Source: Prauserella rugosa
GTDB lineage: Bacteria; Actinomycetota; Actinomycetes; Mycobacteriales; Pseudonocardiaceae
Direction: 5' to 3'
Length of the DNA: 64,000 bases
Assembly (NCBI RefSeq): GCF_000719975.1
Contig: NZ_JOIJ01000007.1
Span: 287,909 to 351,908, forward strand
The notes under the pieces are model-generated. The model was given only the letters and a program-made list of their open reading frames with translations, searched no databases and was not told the DNA's origin. Numbering within the stretch: the first letter of the stretch is position 1; each line of letters opens with the position of its first letter. Made by a program: the position numbers and the translations under genes. This document shows positions 21,964-31,902 of this stretch, piece by piece.

Positions 21964-23532
21964 GTGTCAGGCGATGTGTCGGGGGACCTCACCGGTCGAC
22001 AGCTGGGCAACTACCGCATCGACGGGGTGCTCGGCCGCGGCGGCATGAGCGTGCTCTACGAGGCCACCGACGTGCGTCTCGGCCGCAAGGTCGCCCTCAA
22101 GGTCATCGGCCAGCACCTCGGCGCCGATGACGAGTTCCGCACGCGGTTCGTCGAGGAGGCTCGCAACACCTCGGCGGTCGACCACGCCAACATCGTGCCG
22201 CTGTACGACTTCGGCGAACTCGACGGTCTGCTCTACATCGCCATGCGCTACGTCGAGGGTGCCGACCTCGCGGGAATCAGCGCGGGCGCGCCGATGGATC
22301 CCGACCGCGTCACGAACCTGCTCGACCAGGTCGCCGACGCCCTCGACACGCTCCACCGGGACGGGCTCGTGCACCTCGACGTCAAACCGGCCAACGTGCT
22401 CGTCTCGAACCGGCATCGCGCGCGCGACCACGTCGAACACGTCTACCTGGCCGACTTCGGTCTCACCGAGCGGGACGCCGCGACCAAGGCGTCGAGGAAG
22501 GGCGACTTCCTCGGTTCGCCGACGTACGCGGCGCCCGAACACCTTCGCGGAGAGCCCCTCGACGGGCGCACCGATCAGTACGCCCTCGCCTGCATGCTCT
22601 ATTCGTGCCTCGCGGGCAGGCCGCCGTTCACGGGCGATGTCCAGACGGTGATCGCAGGTCACCTGAACCGCGAGCCACCCGCGCTGTCCGGCGTCGTGCC
22701 GCGCCTGCCCGACGGGATCGACACCGTCGTGCGCAAGGGTATGGCCAAGCGGCCGGAAGAACGGTATGCCACGTGTGTCGACCTCGTCGGCGCAGCCAAG
22801 GAGGCCCTCGGTGCGTCGGCGGGTACCAACGGCAAGGCGGGCACGAACGGTGAGGCGAGCGCCGAGGCGGTGATCGCCGCCGCCGACCGGGTGGACGCGG
22901 GACAGGCGGCGACGCCACCCACCGGCATGGACCAGGCGGCGGTCCGGGCGGCCGTCGCGCGACAGGGAGAGGCAGGGCCAGTGCACCCTCAGCAACCGAA
23001 TCCCCAGCAGCCGGGGTGGCAGGGCCCGTACGGCCACGGCGGCCCGCCGCCCGGCCACGGCGGTCAGCCGGGGCAGCCGCCGTACGGCACACCACCGCCG
23101 GGCACCCCCGCGCCCCCGACACCTCCACCCGGGCTCGGCACGCCGCCGCAGGGCGCAGGGCCCGGGTTCGGCACGCCTCCCGGAATGGCCCAGCCCGGTA
23201 TGCAGCCGGGTGGACCCCCGCCGGGTGGACCGCAGCCGGGCGGCTTCCCCGGCGGACCGTCGGGCCCCGAGGGAGGAAAGGGCGGCAAGCGGTGGATCTG
23301 GGCCGTCGTGGCGGCGGTCGTGGTCGTCGCCGCGGCCGTCACGGCGATCTTCGTGTTCACCGGCGGTGAGGACGAGAGCGAGGGCGGCGGAGGCAACGAG
23401 GGCGGCACGTCGAGCACCGTTCCGCACATCCCCGTCGGCCCCGGCGGTTCCCAGTCGGCCGATCCCGGCGAGTCCGAGGGCAACAACAACCCGCCGCCCA
23501 CCGAGATCCCGATCGAACCCGGCGACAACTGA
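21964..23532 (+). CDS. membrane Ser/Thr protein kinase with an HLD catalytic loop
   Basis: A 522-residue receptor-type kinase. The kinase domain (about 15-280) has Gly-loop VLGRGGMSV, Lys46 in VALKVIG, catalytic loop HLDVKPANVL (137-146) and DFG at 164-166. The usual HRD Arg is replaced by Leu, so this is a non-RD kinase, yet Asp139 is kept. A Pro/Gly-rich stretch (about 340-435) leads to one membrane helix (about 443-467) and a 55-residue acidic extracellular tail without a PASTA domain. GTG 21964 is the predicted start from a leaderless box. No partner phosphatase is nearby. Confidence 0.9.
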   Translation: MSGDVSGDLTGRQLGNYRIDGVLGRGGMSVLYEATDVRLGRKVALKVIGQHLGADDEFRTRFVEEARNTSAVDHANIVPLYDFGELDGLLYIAMRYVEGADLAGISAGAPMDPDRVTNLLDQVADALDTLHRDGLVHLDVKPANVLVSNRHRARDHVEHVYLADFGLTERDAATKASRKGDFLGSPTYAAPEHLRGEPLDGRTDQYALACMLYSCLAGRPPFTGDVQTVIAGHLNREPPALSGVVPRLPDGIDTVVRKGMAKRPEERYATCVDLVGAAKEALGASAGTNGKAGTNGEASAEAVIAAADRVDAGQAATPPTGMDQAAVRAAVARQGEAGPVHPQQPNPQQPGWQGPYGHGGPPPGHGGQPGQPPYGTPPPGTPAPPTPPPGLGTPPQGAGPGFGTPPGMAQPGMQPGGPPPGGPQPGGFPGGPSGPEGGKGGKRWIWAVVAAVVVVAAAVTAIFVFTGGEDESEGGGGNEGGTSSTVPHIPVGPGGSQSADPGESEGNNNPPPTEIPIEPGDN

Positions 23533-23558
23533 TCGGGAGACAGTGATCGGGCCACCGG

Positions 23559-24536
23559 TCACGTCGTGTAGACGCCCGTCGGTTCCGAGTGGTAGCCCTT
23601 CGCGCCGACGACCCGGGCCAGTGGGCTGCGCACCGCGCCGGTGGTGCGGGCCAGTTCGAGCGCCGCGCGGATGTCGTAGGCCGGTCGCCAGCCCAGCACC
23701 GAACGGGCACGCTCGTTGGAGTAGACGCGGTCGAGGGTGGGCAGCATCCGCCAGCCTCGCCGCCGGTACTCCTCGGCCACGTCGGGCAGCACGCGGTCGA
23801 GGACGGCGGGCGCGTCCGTGGCGAGCTCGGCGGCGTCGTCGCGGCTGAACGGCGTGGTGGCGCTGATGATGAACCGGTCGAAGCCGAGGGCGGGTGCGCG
23901 ATGCGCGGCGAGCAGGTGCGCCTCCACGACGTCCTCCAGGTCCACCCTGCGGTAGGCGAACTCGCTGACCTTGAGGTTCGTGTCGTCGAAGGCAGCGCGG
24001 ACGTCGTCGCGGTCGTCGGCCTCGGGGAAGAATCGCGACGTCCGCAGCACGACCACCGGCGGGTCCAGATCGCGGGCCAACAGCTCGCACAGGTCCTCGG
24101 CGGCGATCTTGGTTGCCCCGTAGACGTTGCGGACCACAGGGCGCACGTCCTCGGTGATCCAGGCGGCCGGTTCGCCGGGTGCGGGTGTCAGCGCCCGGCC
24201 GAACGCGCTCGTGCTGCTGGTGAACACCACGCCGCGCACGCCGGCGGCCGCCGCCTCCTCGAGCACGGTCAGGGTCCCGGAGACGTTGACGTCCACGAAC
24301 TCCTGCCGCGCGTGCGTGCCGACGTGCGGCTTGTGCAGGGTCGCCGTGTGCAGCACGCGCGTCACCCCGTCGAGGGCGCTGCGCACGGTGTCCCGGTCGG
24401 TGACCGACCCGGTGACGGTGGTGAATGGGGAGTCGAGGACGTCGAGTCCGACCACGTCGTCGCCGTGTTCGCGCAGCGTACGCACGAGCGCCTCGCCGAG
24501 ATGTCCCGCGCTGCCGGTGACGAGATAGCGTTCCAT
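23559..24536 (-). CDS. NAD(P)-dependent epimerase/dehydratase (extended SDR)
   Basis: A 325-residue short-chain dehydrogenase of the extended type. The Rossmann motif is TGSAGHLGEAL, and the catalytic pair is in NVYGATK (Tyr-x3-Lys) with an upstream Ser in VVFTSSTSAFG. Such enzymes act on nucleotide sugars or related polyols. The C-terminal domain (DRVLPDVAEEYRRRGWRMLP, SNERARSVLGWRPAYDIRAA) is typical. ATG 24536 has no strong SD. It is divergent from groEL2; the CIRCE sites lie in the shared region. Substrate is unknown. Confidence 0.85.
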   Translation of the reverse strand: MERYLVTGSAGHLGEALVRTLREHGDDVVGLDVLDSPFTTVTGSVTDRDTVRSALDGVTRVLHTATLHKPHVGTHARQEFVDVNVSGTLTVLEEAAAAGVRGVVFTSSTSAFGRALTPAPGEPAAWITEDVRPVVRNVYGATKIAAEDLCELLARDLDPPVVVLRTSRFFPEADDRDDVRAAFDDTNLKVSEFAYRRVDLEDVVEAHLLAAHRAPALGFDRFIISATTPFSRDDAAELATDAPAVLDRVLPDVAEEYRRRGWRMLPTLDRVYSNERARSVLGWRPAYDIRAALELARTTGAVRSPLARVVGAKGYHSEPTGVYTT

Positions 24537-24594
24537 GGTCGCCGATCGAAGCCGTTCTGGTACGCCCGTGTCAATCCGTTTGCCGACCCCCTTT

Positions 24595-24621
24595 CTTGCA
24601 CTCTCCCCCGGAGAGTGCTAA
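24595..24621 (+). promoter_or_regulatory. CIRCE element 1
   Basis: CTTGCACTC-N9-GAGTGCTAA matches the CIRCE consensus TTAGCACTC-N9-GAGTGCTAA with only two deviations in the left arm. It is the HrcA repressor target that keeps chaperonin expression low without heat stress. Confidence 0.92.
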
Positions 24622-24629
24622 ACACGAGA

Positions 24630-24656
24630 TTGGCACTCGACACCGTCGAGTGCTAG
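24630..24656 (+). promoter_or_regulatory. CIRCE element 2
   Basis: TTGGCACTC-N9-GAGTGCTAG is a second close match, 8 bp after the first. Tandem CIRCE sites give tighter HrcA control of groEL2. Confidence 0.9.
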
Positions 24657-24757
24657 GCAGCCGGTCGCCGACCGGCGCCTGAAGGTCGGGACGGTGAGGC
24701 CAGGTTCGGGAGATCCCGGGCTGGTCGTCCGTCGCGGGCACCGAGCCTGGCCTGTGA

Positions 24758-26422
<1,665 letters not shown>

Positions 26423-26436
26423 TTCAGGCCTGAACC

Positions 26437-26477
26437 ACACGTGAGCCCCGGGCACCCAGTGCCCGGGGCTCACGTGT
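26437..26477 (+). terminator. 18-bp perfect hairpin after groL
   Basis: ACACGTGAGCCCCGGGCA (26437-26454) pairs with TGCCCGGGGCTCACGTGT (26460-26477) over a 5-nt loop CCCAG. It starts 14 nt after the groL stop and is a very strong terminator or mRNA-end stabiliser. Confidence 0.9.
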
Positions 26478-26492
26478 ATCCACCCCGACCCG

Positions 26493-26660
26493 CGTGTTGC
26501 GCCTTGCGGGGTCCGTGTTGCGCTTTCACGGGCCCGTGTTGCGTCCTGAGGGAGCCGTGTTGCGCCTTCGGGACCCCGTGTTGCGTCCTGAGGGAGCCGT
26601 GTTGCGCTTTCGGGGGCGCGTGTTGCGTCCTGCGGACCCCGTGTTGCGCTTTCCGGGCGT
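26493..26660. repeat. eight-copy 21-bp tandem repeat
   Basis: Eight consecutive units of exactly 21 bp, starting at 26493, 26514, 26535, 26556, 26577, 26598, 26619 and 26640. Each begins with the invariant CGTGTTGCG, then two pyrimidines, Y, T and a variable G-rich end. Units 3 and 5 are identical. From unit 3 on, odd units read TCCT and even units CTTT or CCTT after the core. The array sits between the groL terminator and the promoter of the molybdenum hydroxylase gene. The 21-bp period keeps all six frames open, but no frame has a credible start or SD, so I treat it as non-coding. Confidence 0.95.
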
Positions 26661-26716
26661 CCCCGTTGGAGGGCCGAATCCGTGGCGCCGTTCCTTGGTG
26701 TCCGGTGCGGGCGCGC

Positions 26717-26744
26717 GGCGCGCAGGGAACGGCGCGCAGGGAAC
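26717..26744 (+). repeat. 14-bp tandem duplication
   Basis: GGCGCGCAGGGAAC occurs twice in a row, at 26717-26730 and 26731-26744, in the gap before the oxidoreductase gene. Probably replication slippage; no function is evident. Confidence 0.75.
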
Positions 26745-26820
26745 GGCGTGGCCTCGGCTGTTCGGGGGAGCGCCGCCGGTGGCGCTCCGTCATCCCTAGG
26801 CATGATCAACGTCACGGGGT

Positions 26821-26826
26821 TAGTGT
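26821..26826 (+). promoter_or_regulatory. leaderless -10 box for molybdenum hydroxylase
   Basis: TAGTGT fits TANNNT and ends 7 nt before ATG 26834. No SD lies between, so the mRNA is probably leaderless. Confidence 0.5.
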
Positions 26827-26833
26827 CGATCAC

Positions 26834-29218
26834 ATGCCTGGATCTGTTCTTGGAACCGAGGTGCGGCGGGTCGAGGACCCCGAGCTGCTACGCGGTGAAG
26901 CCACGTACGTCGACAACCTGCCGATCCCCGGCGCCGCGCACGTGGCCTTCGTGCGCTCGCCGTTCGCCCACGCCGAGATCACGGGCATCGACACGTCCGA
27001 GGCCGAACAAGCCGACGGTGTCCTGGCCGTCTACACCGCTGCCGACCTCGATCTTCCGCCCGCACGCCAGTTCATGGTGGTGAACCGGGACTGTGTGCGG
27101 ACGCCGCTGGCGACCGATCGCGTCCGGTTCGTCGGCGATGTGGTGGCCGCCGTCGTCGCCGAGACCCGCACCGCCGCGGCGGACGCCGTGGAACTCGTCG
27201 ACGTCGACTACGAACCGCTGCCCGTGGTCGCCGACCCCGAGGACGCGCTCGCCGACGACGCGCCCCTCCAGTTCCCCGAGCTCGGCTCGAACATCGCCGC
27301 GGGCGAGCGCGACGAGGTCGGTGCGGAGATCCTCGCCGACGCCGATGTCGTCGCCCGCGCGCGGATCGAGAACCAGCGCGTCGCGGTCGTACCCATGGAG
27401 GGCAACGCCATCGCGGTCGAACCCGGTGGTGGCTATCGCGGTGGCGACTACGACCTGACGATCCATGTCTCGACGCAGATGCCGCACGTCGCGTGGCAGA
27501 CCGCGGCGAAGCAGCTCGGCGTGGACCCGGACCGGATCCACCTGGTGACGCCGCACGTCGGCGGTGCGTTCGGCGGCAAGATCGGCATGATCGCCGAACA
27601 CCAGGTGGTGATCGCGGCGGTGCAACGCCTGGGCAGGCCCGTGAAGTGGGTGGAGACGCGTTCCGAGAACCTGCAGGCCATGCCGCAGAGCCGTGCCCAG
27701 GTGCAGTACGCCGAGCTGGGGCTGAAATCTGACGGCACCATCACCGGGCTGCACTGCAACGTGGTCGGCGACTGCGGCGCCTACGCGGGATTCGGTGGCG
27801 GGTTCGCTCTCGGCCCCACGCGTCTGATGTCGCAGGGCGTGTACCGCATCCCGAAGATCAGCTTCGGTTCCATCGCGGCGCTGACCAACACGACGCCGAC
27901 CGGTGCGTTCCGCGGCGCGGGCAGGCCGGAGGCGGCCGCCATGGTGGAGCGGATCATCGACGTCGGTGCCGCCGAACTGGGTATGGACCCGGTCGAACTG
28001 CGGCGGAAGAACTTCCTGCAGCCCGACCAGTTCCCGTACACGACGCTCGTCGGCGCGACGTACGACTCCGGTGACTACGACCTGCCGTTGCGCGAGGCGC
28101 TGCGCGTCGCCGACTACGACGAGCTGCGCAAGGAGCAGCAGCGGCGGATCGACGCGGGCGAGACCGTGTTGCTGGGCATCGGAGTCAGCACCTACGTCGA
28201 GATCACCGGTGGTGGCGGTGGCGGCGAGTTCGCCGCCGTCGAGATGAGCGCCGACGGCCGGGCGACGGTCAAGGTGGGCACGTCCGGACACGGCCAGGGC
28301 CATCCGACGTCCTTCGCCATGCTCGCCTCCGACGCCCTGGGCATTCCGGTCGAGCAGATCGACTTCGTGCAGTCCGACACCGCGCAGGTGCCGCGCGGCG
28401 GGGGCACGGGCGGGTCGCGGTCGTTGCAGATCGGGGGCAGCGCCGTGCGTGAGGCGAGTGAACTCCTGGTCGCCAAGGCCAAGGAGCTCGCCGCGAGCAA
28501 ACTCGAGGCCGCCGTGGAGGACATCGAGGTCGACGGAGAGGGCGGCCTGGGGGTGCTCGGCGTGCCGGGTGCCAGGCTGAGCTGGTCCGAACTCGCCGGG
28601 TATGCCGAGGAACAGGGCACGTCCCTCGCCGCCGACACCGACTTCACGCCGGGCGGCGCGACGTTCCCGTTCGGCGCGCACGTCTCGGTCGTCGAGATCG
28701 ACACCGAGACGGGGTTCGTCCGCCCGGTCCGCCACGTCGCCGTGGACGACTGCGGCCGAGTGCTCAACCCGCTCCTGGTGCGGGGGCAGCAGCACGGCGG
28801 TGCCGTCCAGGGCATCTCGCAGGCGTTGTGGGAACACTTCACCTACGACGAGGACGGCAACCCGTCGACCGGCACGCTCGCCGACTACCTGGTGCCGTCG
28901 GCCATGGAGGTGCCGATGCTCGAGGTGTCGAACACCGAGACCGAGTCGCCGCTCAACCCGCTGGGCGCGAAGGGGATCGGCGAGTCCGCCACGATCGGTG
29001 CGACCCCCGCTGTGCAGAACGCCGTGGTCGATGCGGTCAAACACCTCGGGGTGCGGCACATCGACATGCCGCTCACCCCCCAGCGCGTGTGGAAGGCGAT
29101 CCAAGCGGCGCAGGCGGGTACGCCCGAGGATCCGTGGCGCGATCCGCCGGCGGCGTTCGCGACCCTGCCGGTCCGCGACAGCGGCCCGAACCCGCACGCC
29201 GACGAAGCCGCGGTGTGA
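26834..29218 (+). CDS. molybdenum hydroxylase large subunit (xanthine dehydrogenase/CoxL form-II type)
   Basis: A 794-residue Mo-cofactor subunit of the xanthine oxidase family. Cofactor motifs are GGAFGGKIG, the active-site loop GAFRGAGRPE, GHGQGHPTSFAML and GAKGIGESATIGATP, whose Glu is the catalytic base. The loop matches form-II CoxL (AYRGAGR) rather than the CO dehydrogenase signature AYRCSFR, so CO oxidation is unlikely; purines, aldehydes or N-heterocycles are possible. ATG 26834 is set by homology and a leaderless box. The FeS and FAD subunits normally beside it are absent here, so they must be elsewhere or the subunit works differently. Confidence 0.9.
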   Translation: MPGSVLGTEVRRVEDPELLRGEATYVDNLPIPGAAHVAFVRSPFAHAEITGIDTSEAEQADGVLAVYTAADLDLPPARQFMVVNRDCVRTPLATDRVRFVGDVVAAVVAETRTAAADAVELVDVDYEPLPVVADPEDALADDAPLQFPELGSNIAAGERDEVGAEILADADVVARARIENQRVAVVPMEGNAIAVEPGGGYRGGDYDLTIHVSTQMPHVAWQTAAKQLGVDPDRIHLVTPHVGGAFGGKIGMIAEHQVVIAAVQRLGRPVKWVETRSENLQAMPQSRAQVQYAELGLKSDGTITGLHCNVVGDCGAYAGFGGGFALGPTRLMSQGVYRIPKISFGSIAALTNTTPTGAFRGAGRPEAAAMVERIIDVGAAELGMDPVELRRKNFLQPDQFPYTTLVGATYDSGDYDLPLREALRVADYDELRKEQQRRIDAGETVLLGIGVSTYVEITGGGGGGEFAAVEMSADGRATVKVGTSGHGQGHPTSFAMLASDALGIPVEQIDFVQSDTAQVPRGGGTGGSRSLQIGGSAVREASELLVAKAKELAASKLEAAVEDIEVDGEGGLGVLGVPGARLSWSELAGYAEEQGTSLAADTDFTPGGATFPFGAHVSVVEIDTETGFVRPVRHVAVDDCGRVLNPLLVRGQQHGGAVQGISQALWEHFTYDEDGNPSTGTLADYLVPSAMEVPMLEVSNTETESPLNPLGAKGIGESATIGATPAVQNAVVDAVKHLGVRHIDMPLTPQRVWKAIQAAQAGTPEDPWRDPPAAFATLPVRDSGPNPHADEAAV

Positions 29219-29304
29219 CCGCCAGGTGTGAGGGTCGGCATGACGACGCGGCGTAGCCACCTCCGCTCGGGTCTCCCACGGGGCGGCGCCGGCGCGCCTG
29301 CCGG

Positions 29305-30315
29305 TCAGGCCGAACCGTCGGCGAGTGCACCCACCCGGCGGAGCCGTTCACTCCACCACTGAGCCGTGTCGGTGTCCGCGGCGTGCTGGTCGACCAGGTC
29401 CGGCTCGGGGGCGGTGCGGGGCACGGGCAGTCGTCCGTCCACAGGGGACAGTGGATTGCTCGTGACGTCACCGGTGAGCAGGCTCGCCGTGCCCAGGCCG
29501 CAGGCGAAGTCGAGGGAAGGGAGCGCGCCGGCGAGAGCCAGTCCGGCCGCGAGGCCGACGCTGCTGTCCACCGCCGACGACACCACGCACGGCAGCCCGC
29601 ACGCCTCCGCGACCTGAAGGGCGCGTCGCACCCCACCCAGTGGGGCGGCCTTGAGCACGGCGACGTCCGCGGCTCCCGCCACGGCGACCCGCAGCGGGTC
29701 GTCCGCCCTGCGGATCGATTCGTCGGCGGCGATGCGCACGTCGACCCGGCGGCGGACCGCGGCCAGGTCCTCCACGGAAGGGCACGGCTGCTCGGCGTAC
29801 TCGAGGCCGTGGGCGGCACGGTCCAGCTCGCGCAGTGCGGTGACGGCTTCGTCGACGTCCCAGGCGGCGTTTGCGTCGACGCGGATCGCACCGCCGGGCC
29901 CCAGCGCGTCCCGGACCGCCTCGACGCGGCGGCAGTCCTCGGTCGTCGAGGACCGCGGATCGGCCACCTTCACCTTCGCCGTGCGGCAGCCGGATGCGGC
30001 CACCAGCTCGTGGGCCCGTTCCGGCGACACGACGGGCACGGTCGTGTTGACCTCGACCGTGTCGCGTACCGGCTCCGGCCAACCCTCGGTGACGGCCTCC
30101 CGCGCGGATGCCAGCCACGGCACCGCGTCGGCGTCGCCGTAGTCGCGGAACGGGCTGAACTCGCCCCAACCGGCAGGGCCGCGCAGCAGCACACCCTCCC
30201 GCACCGTGATCCCACGGAAGCGGTTGTGCAGGGGCAGCGCGAACACGATCGGCCGGTGGAGCGCGGGCCGGCCGCTCCCGGCCGCGGCGTTGTCGAAGGA
30301 CGTCACGAGAGTCAT
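29305..30315 (-). CDS. menC: o-succinylbenzoate synthase
   Basis: A 336-residue enolase-superfamily enzyme of menaquinone biosynthesis that dehydrates SHCHC to o-succinylbenzoate. Catalytic and metal residues are visible in TAKVKVAD, DANAAWD, YAEQPC, AADESIR and VLKAAPLGG. The start ATG 30315 is the best match to the family N-terminus (RPIVFALPLHNRFRGITVREG); upstream GTG codons at 30324 and 30333 are possible, as no SD is clear. Other men genes are not in the window. It is divergent from the PfpI-like gene with a 76-bp gap. Confidence 0.9.
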   Translation of the reverse strand: MTLVTSFDNAAAGSGRPALHRPIVFALPLHNRFRGITVREGVLLRGPAGWGEFSPFRDYGDADAVPWLASAREAVTEGWPEPVRDTVEVNTTVPVVSPERAHELVAASGCRTAKVKVADPRSSTTEDCRRVEAVRDALGPGGAIRVDANAAWDVDEAVTALRELDRAAHGLEYAEQPCPSVEDLAAVRRRVDVRIAADESIRRADDPLRVAVAGAADVAVLKAAPLGGVRRALQVAEACGLPCVVSSAVDSSVGLAAGLALAGALPSLDFACGLGTASLLTGDVTSNPLSPVDGRLPVPRTAPEPDLVDQHAADTDTAQWWSERLRRVGALADGSA

Positions 30316-30391
30316 TGTCGTCACGTCGACCACGAGTTTCGGCACGGGTCGGCGTGGGGTATGCGCGAGAGGAACCGACTGGAGAGGAGTG

Positions 30392-30970
30392 ATGAACGTG
30401 ACCGGCAGCCTGAGTGGTCGTCGAGTCGCCTTCCTGGTCGCACCCGAGGGTGCTGAGCAGGTCGAGTTGACGCAGCCGTGGAAGGCGGTGCAGGACGCCG
30501 AGGGCCTGCCCGAGCTCATCTCCTTCGAGCACGGCGACGTACAGGCGTTCAACCACCTGGACAAGGCCGACGTCTTCCGGGTCGACAAACCGGTTTCGGA
30601 GGCCTCGGTGGACGACTACGTCGGCCTGGTGCTTCCCGGCGGTGTGGCCAACCCGGACCTGCTGCGCACCGATCGGGCTTCGGTCGACTTCGTGGCGCAG
30701 TTCTTCAGGGCGAACAAGCCCGTCGCGGCGATCTGCCACGCACCGTGGACGCTGATCGAGGCCGACGTGGTGCGGGGCAAGCGCATGACGTCGTACCCGA
30801 GTCTGCAGACCGACCTGCGCAATGCGGGCGCGGACTGGGTCGACGACGAGGTCGTCGTCGACAACGGACTGGTGACCAGCCGTAATCCGGACGACCTGCC
30901 CGCCTTCTGCAGGAAGATGGTCGAGGAGCTGGCCGAGCAAGCCGAACACGGTCAGGCCGCGCACGCCTGA
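30392..30970 (+). CDS. DJ-1/PfpI family protein
   Basis: A 192-residue class-I glutamine-amidotransferase-like protein. The nucleophile elbow is AAICHAPWTLIEA with the reactive Cys, and the oxyanion region is LVLPGGVANPD. Close relatives are intracellular proteases, deglycases or general stress proteins. ATG 30392 has a strong GGAGAGGAG at 30381-30389; the upstream in-frame extension overlaps menC antisense and is rejected. Alone on its strand, facing the DUF72 gene. Confidence 0.92.
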   Translation: MNVTGSLSGRRVAFLVAPEGAEQVELTQPWKAVQDAEGLPELISFEHGDVQAFNHLDKADVFRVDKPVSEASVDDYVGLVLPGGVANPDLLRTDRASVDFVAQFFRANKPVAAICHAPWTLIEADVVRGKRMTSYPSLQTDLRNAGADWVDDEVVVDNGLVTSRNPDDLPAFCRKMVEELAEQAEHGQAAHA

Positions 30971-30981
30971 CCGGGCAGGGA

Positions 30982-31887
30982 TCAGACACCGGCGTCCGGT
31001 GGTGTGATCGCGGCACCCGCGTTGCGGGCGAGCGTGATCGCGTCGCCGGGCGCCTTCGCTTTGCGATCGTTGTCGAAGTAGACGAACACGTCGCGGCTCC
31101 GCCTGCGCGCCGCGGGTGCCACCGTGTGATCCGAGCGTGGCGACCGTCCCGACCGCCACGCCAGCACTTTGTCCGCCCACTCGGCGAGTTCGGAGTCGGG
31201 ATAGCCGCTGGCGTAGAGCTCCTCCGCGCCGTGCAGTCGTACGTAGACGAAGTCGGCCGTGACGTCCTCCAGGCGGGGCCATTCGCCCGCGGAGTCGGTG
31301 ACGACGAGGCCGATGTCGTGCTCGCGGAGCAGGTCGACCGCCTCGGCGGTGGCGAAGCTCGGGTGGCGTACCTCCAGCGCATGCCGCACGCGCCGGTCGC
31401 GTTCCACCGACGTGTGCGGGGCGAATCGAACCGTGTTGTGATCGCGGGCCAGTTCGGCCGCCGCGCCGGTGCTGCGGGGCAGTTCGCCGAAGAACCCGCT
31501 CAGCAACTCGGCGTCGAACGCCGTCCGCGCGGGCAGCTGCCACAGCACCGGGCCGAGCTTGTGCTCCAGGGCGAGCACGCCGGAGGCGAAGAAGTTGGCC
31601 AGCCCTTCGGTGACGTCGCGCAGCCGCTTCATGTGCGTGATGAACCGGCCGCCCTTCACAGAGAACACGAAGTCGTCGGGCACCTGCTCGAACCAGGACC
31701 GGTACCGCTCCGGCCGCTGCAGGGAGTAGAACGAGCCGTTGATCTCGACGGTGTTCAGCCTGCGTGAGAGGTACTCCAGTTCGCGGCGCTGCGGCAGACC
31801 CTTGGGATAGAAGGTGCCGCGCCAGGGCGGGTAGACCCACCCCGACGTGCCGATGCGGATGTCGCCCTTCGTTCTGCCGGCGCCCAT
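30982..31887 (-). CDS. DUF72 family protein
   Basis: A 301-residue TIM-barrel-like protein of the DUF72 (YecE) family. Family signatures are IRIGTSGWVYPPWRGTFYP, the tract NTVEINGSFYSLQRPE, WFEQVPDDFVFSVKGGRFIT in two pieces, and the C-terminal DVFVYFDND. The biochemical role is not established. ATG 31887 follows TGGAGGT. It lies 15 bp downstream of the DUF4253 gene on the same strand, so they may be co-transcribed. Confidence 0.92.
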   Translation of the reverse strand: MGAGRTKGDIRIGTSGWVYPPWRGTFYPKGLPQRRELEYLSRRLNTVEINGSFYSLQRPERYRSWFEQVPDDFVFSVKGGRFITHMKRLRDVTEGLANFFASGVLALEHKLGPVLWQLPARTAFDAELLSGFFGELPRSTGAAAELARDHNTVRFAPHTSVERDRRVRHALEVRHPSFATAEAVDLLREHDIGLVVTDSAGEWPRLEDVTADFVYVRLHGAEELYASGYPDSELAEWADKVLAWRSGRSPRSDHTVAPAARRRSRDVFVYFDNDRKAKAPGDAITLARNAGAAITPPDAGV

Positions 31888-31902
31888 ACCTCCAGGCTGG
31901 CA

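Noticed and set aside
26493..26660. CRISPR array
   Set aside because: Units are only 21 bp with a 9-bp core and no unique 30-40-bp spacers; there are no cas genes nearby.
26441..26833. Open frames through the 21-bp repeats, with heptapeptide repeats of the VLRxxxx or AQHGxxx kind
   Set aside because: The 21-bp period keeps all frames open. No frame has an SD or a plausible start, and the conserved element is DNA-level (CGTGTTGCG), not a codon pattern.
26834..29218. CO dehydrogenase CoxL
   Set aside because: The active-site loop is AFRGAGR, not AYRCSFR, and coxM/coxS are absent, so a CO dehydrogenase name is not justified.
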